This document shows positions 62,216-64,000 of a stretch of DNA of 64,000 nt, in pieces; positions within the stretch are counted from its first letter, which is position 1, and the number at the start of each line of letters is the position of its first letter. Source of the stretch: Tamarix chinensis (Eukaryota > Streptophyta > Magnoliopsida > Caryophyllales > Tamaricaceae); assembly GCA_030549775.1 (NCBI GenBank), contig CM060172.1, positions 126,779,122 to 126,843,121 of the forward strand, written 5' to 3'. A program made the position numbers and the translations under genes. Below the pieces are notes generated by a model that had not been told where the DNA came from, did not search any database, and saw nothing but the letters and a program-made list of their open reading frames with translations.

Positions 62216-63650
62216 CTCTTCTTAATTTTATTACCAATTTGTTGTTTTCTTTGTTAATTTATTATATTTATGTTATAGTTATTGTGTTTGATGTTTTTTT
62301 TAAGACATAATTTTGACAGTCTTGTGCTGCCCTGCACAATATTTGAAGGTTATTTTGTTTTTGTTTTTTTCATTATTATTTTTTTTCTATTATTTTCTTG
62401 ATTAAACTAATTTTAAAGTTTTTGTATTGGCGGAGCTAGTCGTTGGATTTGTTCCAAAAATACACTGGAATTTGCTTTAAGATTATAAGTATAATTTAAT
62501 TTAATACTGAATAATTATTTAAATTATATTAATATATTATATATGATATTTGATATATGTGTGTAGTATAATATGGTTGTAATTGTATAAATTATGGGCA
62601 TATAATTAATTTCTAATGTGTATATATATATAGTTTAATTGTATGTACGTAAATTTAAATTGTGAGTGTGTATATATATTAGTTAATATATTGTAATTTA
62701 TATCAATTTTTATGTTGTGTGAGTAATTTATATACATGAATTGTGAGCATTTATATATATATAGCCCTTTTTAGTATCTATTTTATAATATGTTGTTAGT
62801 ATGTATGTTAGTTAATATTTTATGGTAGTTGGGACAGACAGATTGGGTTTAGGTTGGATTCTATCGGGTTAGGTCATTCTTGGATTATTTTATTGTTCGG
62901 GTTAAGATCGAGTTCAAGTCATTGCATAACTCTATTGTATCAGATTAATAGGTTAATCGACAATAAGAAGAAAAAAATATAAAATTGACTTAAACAAGTA
63001 ACCGGCAAAGTCATATCTTTAAGGCATAGATCATAATGAATAAAAATACAATTAAACATGCTATATTGAAATGTTAGCAATAAAAAAGAAACATAGTACA
63101 ATATAAGGAAATAAAAAGAAACACAATACAATATAAAGAAATTAGAAGAAAACACAATAAAAAAATTCATAAATCAAACAAAGAGAGAATATAGTACTCC
63201 AAAATCCAAAATAAATAAGACTAATTATAATGTTTTAAGATAAAGATTGAAGTATGGACTTTGTAATTATATTTATGTTAAACATTAATAATTTTGTTTC
63301 ATTTTGAACCTTGTAACAAAAAAAATAGATTTCTTACTTAATTATTAATTTAGGTAAATATGAATTTGAATATCATTTAATACTTTAGCTAGTTTTTGAG
63401 TTAGTTTTAAGCTTATGAACACGTTGTATTAAATATAGCTCAAGTCCTAATATTGTAATTAATGTGAGTGTCCTACTGTATATTAAAGATATTGTATATA
63501 TTTTATATATATATAAAACACCCATACGTTACACAAATTTGCAAACTAATTAACACTAACCACAATATAATAATTTTTATGAGCTTTGGAATATATAAAA
63601 TCTCAAATTGTTAGTTAATGATAATTTTGTATGTAAATTAGATGATGATT
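62216..63650. other. AT-rich interior of CACTA3 before the transposase exon
   Basis: Probably leader intron or spacer. Contains GGGTTAGG/GGGTT-like stretch near 62830-62910. No open frame of note. Confidence 0.4.
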
Positions 63651-64000
63651 GATAAAAGTTGGACATTGTTAAAAAAATCAATGATCAAATGACTTTTGGA
63701 ATGTGCTTCAATCATTTCTCAAAATATCTAAATCTTATGCTCGGAATGGTGATGGATACATTTGTTGTCCATTCAAGAAGTTCAATAATAGAGTATGGTG
63801 ATCGTTTGATAATGTTGAGCTCCATATATTGAAGAATGGTTTCATACAAGGGTACGACACATGAATATACCATGGTGAAGCTGAGCTAAAGCCAATGCAT
63901 ACTACATAGGCAACAACAGATAAGATGTCACATGTATTTGGTGATTTGTTAGCTGTTGGTGATGAAGTACATCTTTATGGTTGCGACATTGATACCCCTT
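63651..64000 (+). pseudogene. CACTA transposase (TNPD-type) N-terminal transposase-associated domain
   Basis: MIDKSWTLLKKS (63643 onward) and, after a frame change, FLKISKSYARNGDGYICCPF, KKFNNRVW, LKNGFIQGYDT, IYHGEAEL. This is the pattern of the plant transposase-associated domain (PF13963: DKSW, CPCKKC, GF..GY..W..HGE) that starts En/Spm TNPD proteins. One Cys of the CPCKKC motif is Phe, and in-frame TGA/TAG codons occur near 63799, 63862 and 63907, so this copy is broken. The DDE catalytic part would lie beyond the window. Confidence 0.75.

Larger units (their letters stand above)
61739..64000 (+). mobile_element. CACTA transposon 3, left part (continues past the window)
   Basis: Begins CACTACAAGAAAAAGTACTT, a standard En/Spm terminal repeat, followed by subterminal GCTACAAAT, CAACGTT and GTCGTT motifs in both orientations, then a promoter-like stretch and, 1.9 kb in, a transposase-associated domain remnant. 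Different family from CACTA1/2. The right end is not in the window. Confidence 0.75.

Overview
This window is nuclear DNA of a flowering plant. It is AT-rich, introns are GT-AG, and nearly everything is nested plant transposable elements. One clearly intact host gene is present. The species cannot be named from what is visible. No bacterial, plastid or viral genome features were seen, nor any rRNA, tRNA or CRISPR.

Layout. 0.35-5.9 kb: two members (A on the minus strand, D/E on the plus strand) of a superfamily of very long TG...CA LTRs. 5.9-7.8 kb: a decayed replication protein A (RPA1-like) gene. 7.8-14.8 kb: AT-rich DNA with a 378-bp tandem duplication and a degenerate ~600-bp array. 14.9-30.27 kb: a decayed Helitron whose Rep/helicase gene is read on the plus strand and whose 3' end is intact (hairpin, then CTAG before T). 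Two elements sit inside that gene: a 5.4-kb CACTA transposon (17516-22921, TSD AAA) and a 4.5-kb solo LTR (23608-28109, TSD AGTAT). 31.9-35.1 kb: a complete 12-exon MATE transporter gene on the minus strand, predicted 517 aa, of the DTX42/FRD3 (citrate) type. 36.49-36.95 kb: a 458-bp hAT-type MITE with an 8-bp TSD. 36.97-44.42 kb: a degenerate Ty1/copia element on the minus strand, carrying a 2.1-kb internally deleted relative of the CACTA element. 44.4-52.8 kb: mostly unassigned AT-rich DNA with two LINE fragments, a C/T-rich tract and one weak candidate for the 3' end of a host gene. 52.82-57.68 kb: a second complete solo LTR (TSD CTTAT). 57.7-61.74 kb: another long-LTR relative (E copy 2) interrupted by a 5S-rRNA-derived, Cassandra-like element. 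61.74 kb to the end: the left part of another CACTA element, reaching a broken transposase-associated domain.

Relative order of events. The Helitron predates its CACTA and solo-LTR insertions. The copia element predates its CACTA insertion. E copy 2 predates the Cassandra-like and CACTA3 insertions. The two related CACTA copies both have AAA target duplications and similar ends; the smaller lacks the coding middle.

The transposon genes all carry stops or frameshifts and none looks functional. The MATE gene is the only open gene: all 11 introns have GT-AG borders and exon phases agree throughout. The most notable leads are a palindrome conserved in three diverged long LTRs, a CACTA-encoded Ulp1-like protease fold lacking its catalytic residues, the Helitron/RPA association, and the Cassandra-like 5S element.
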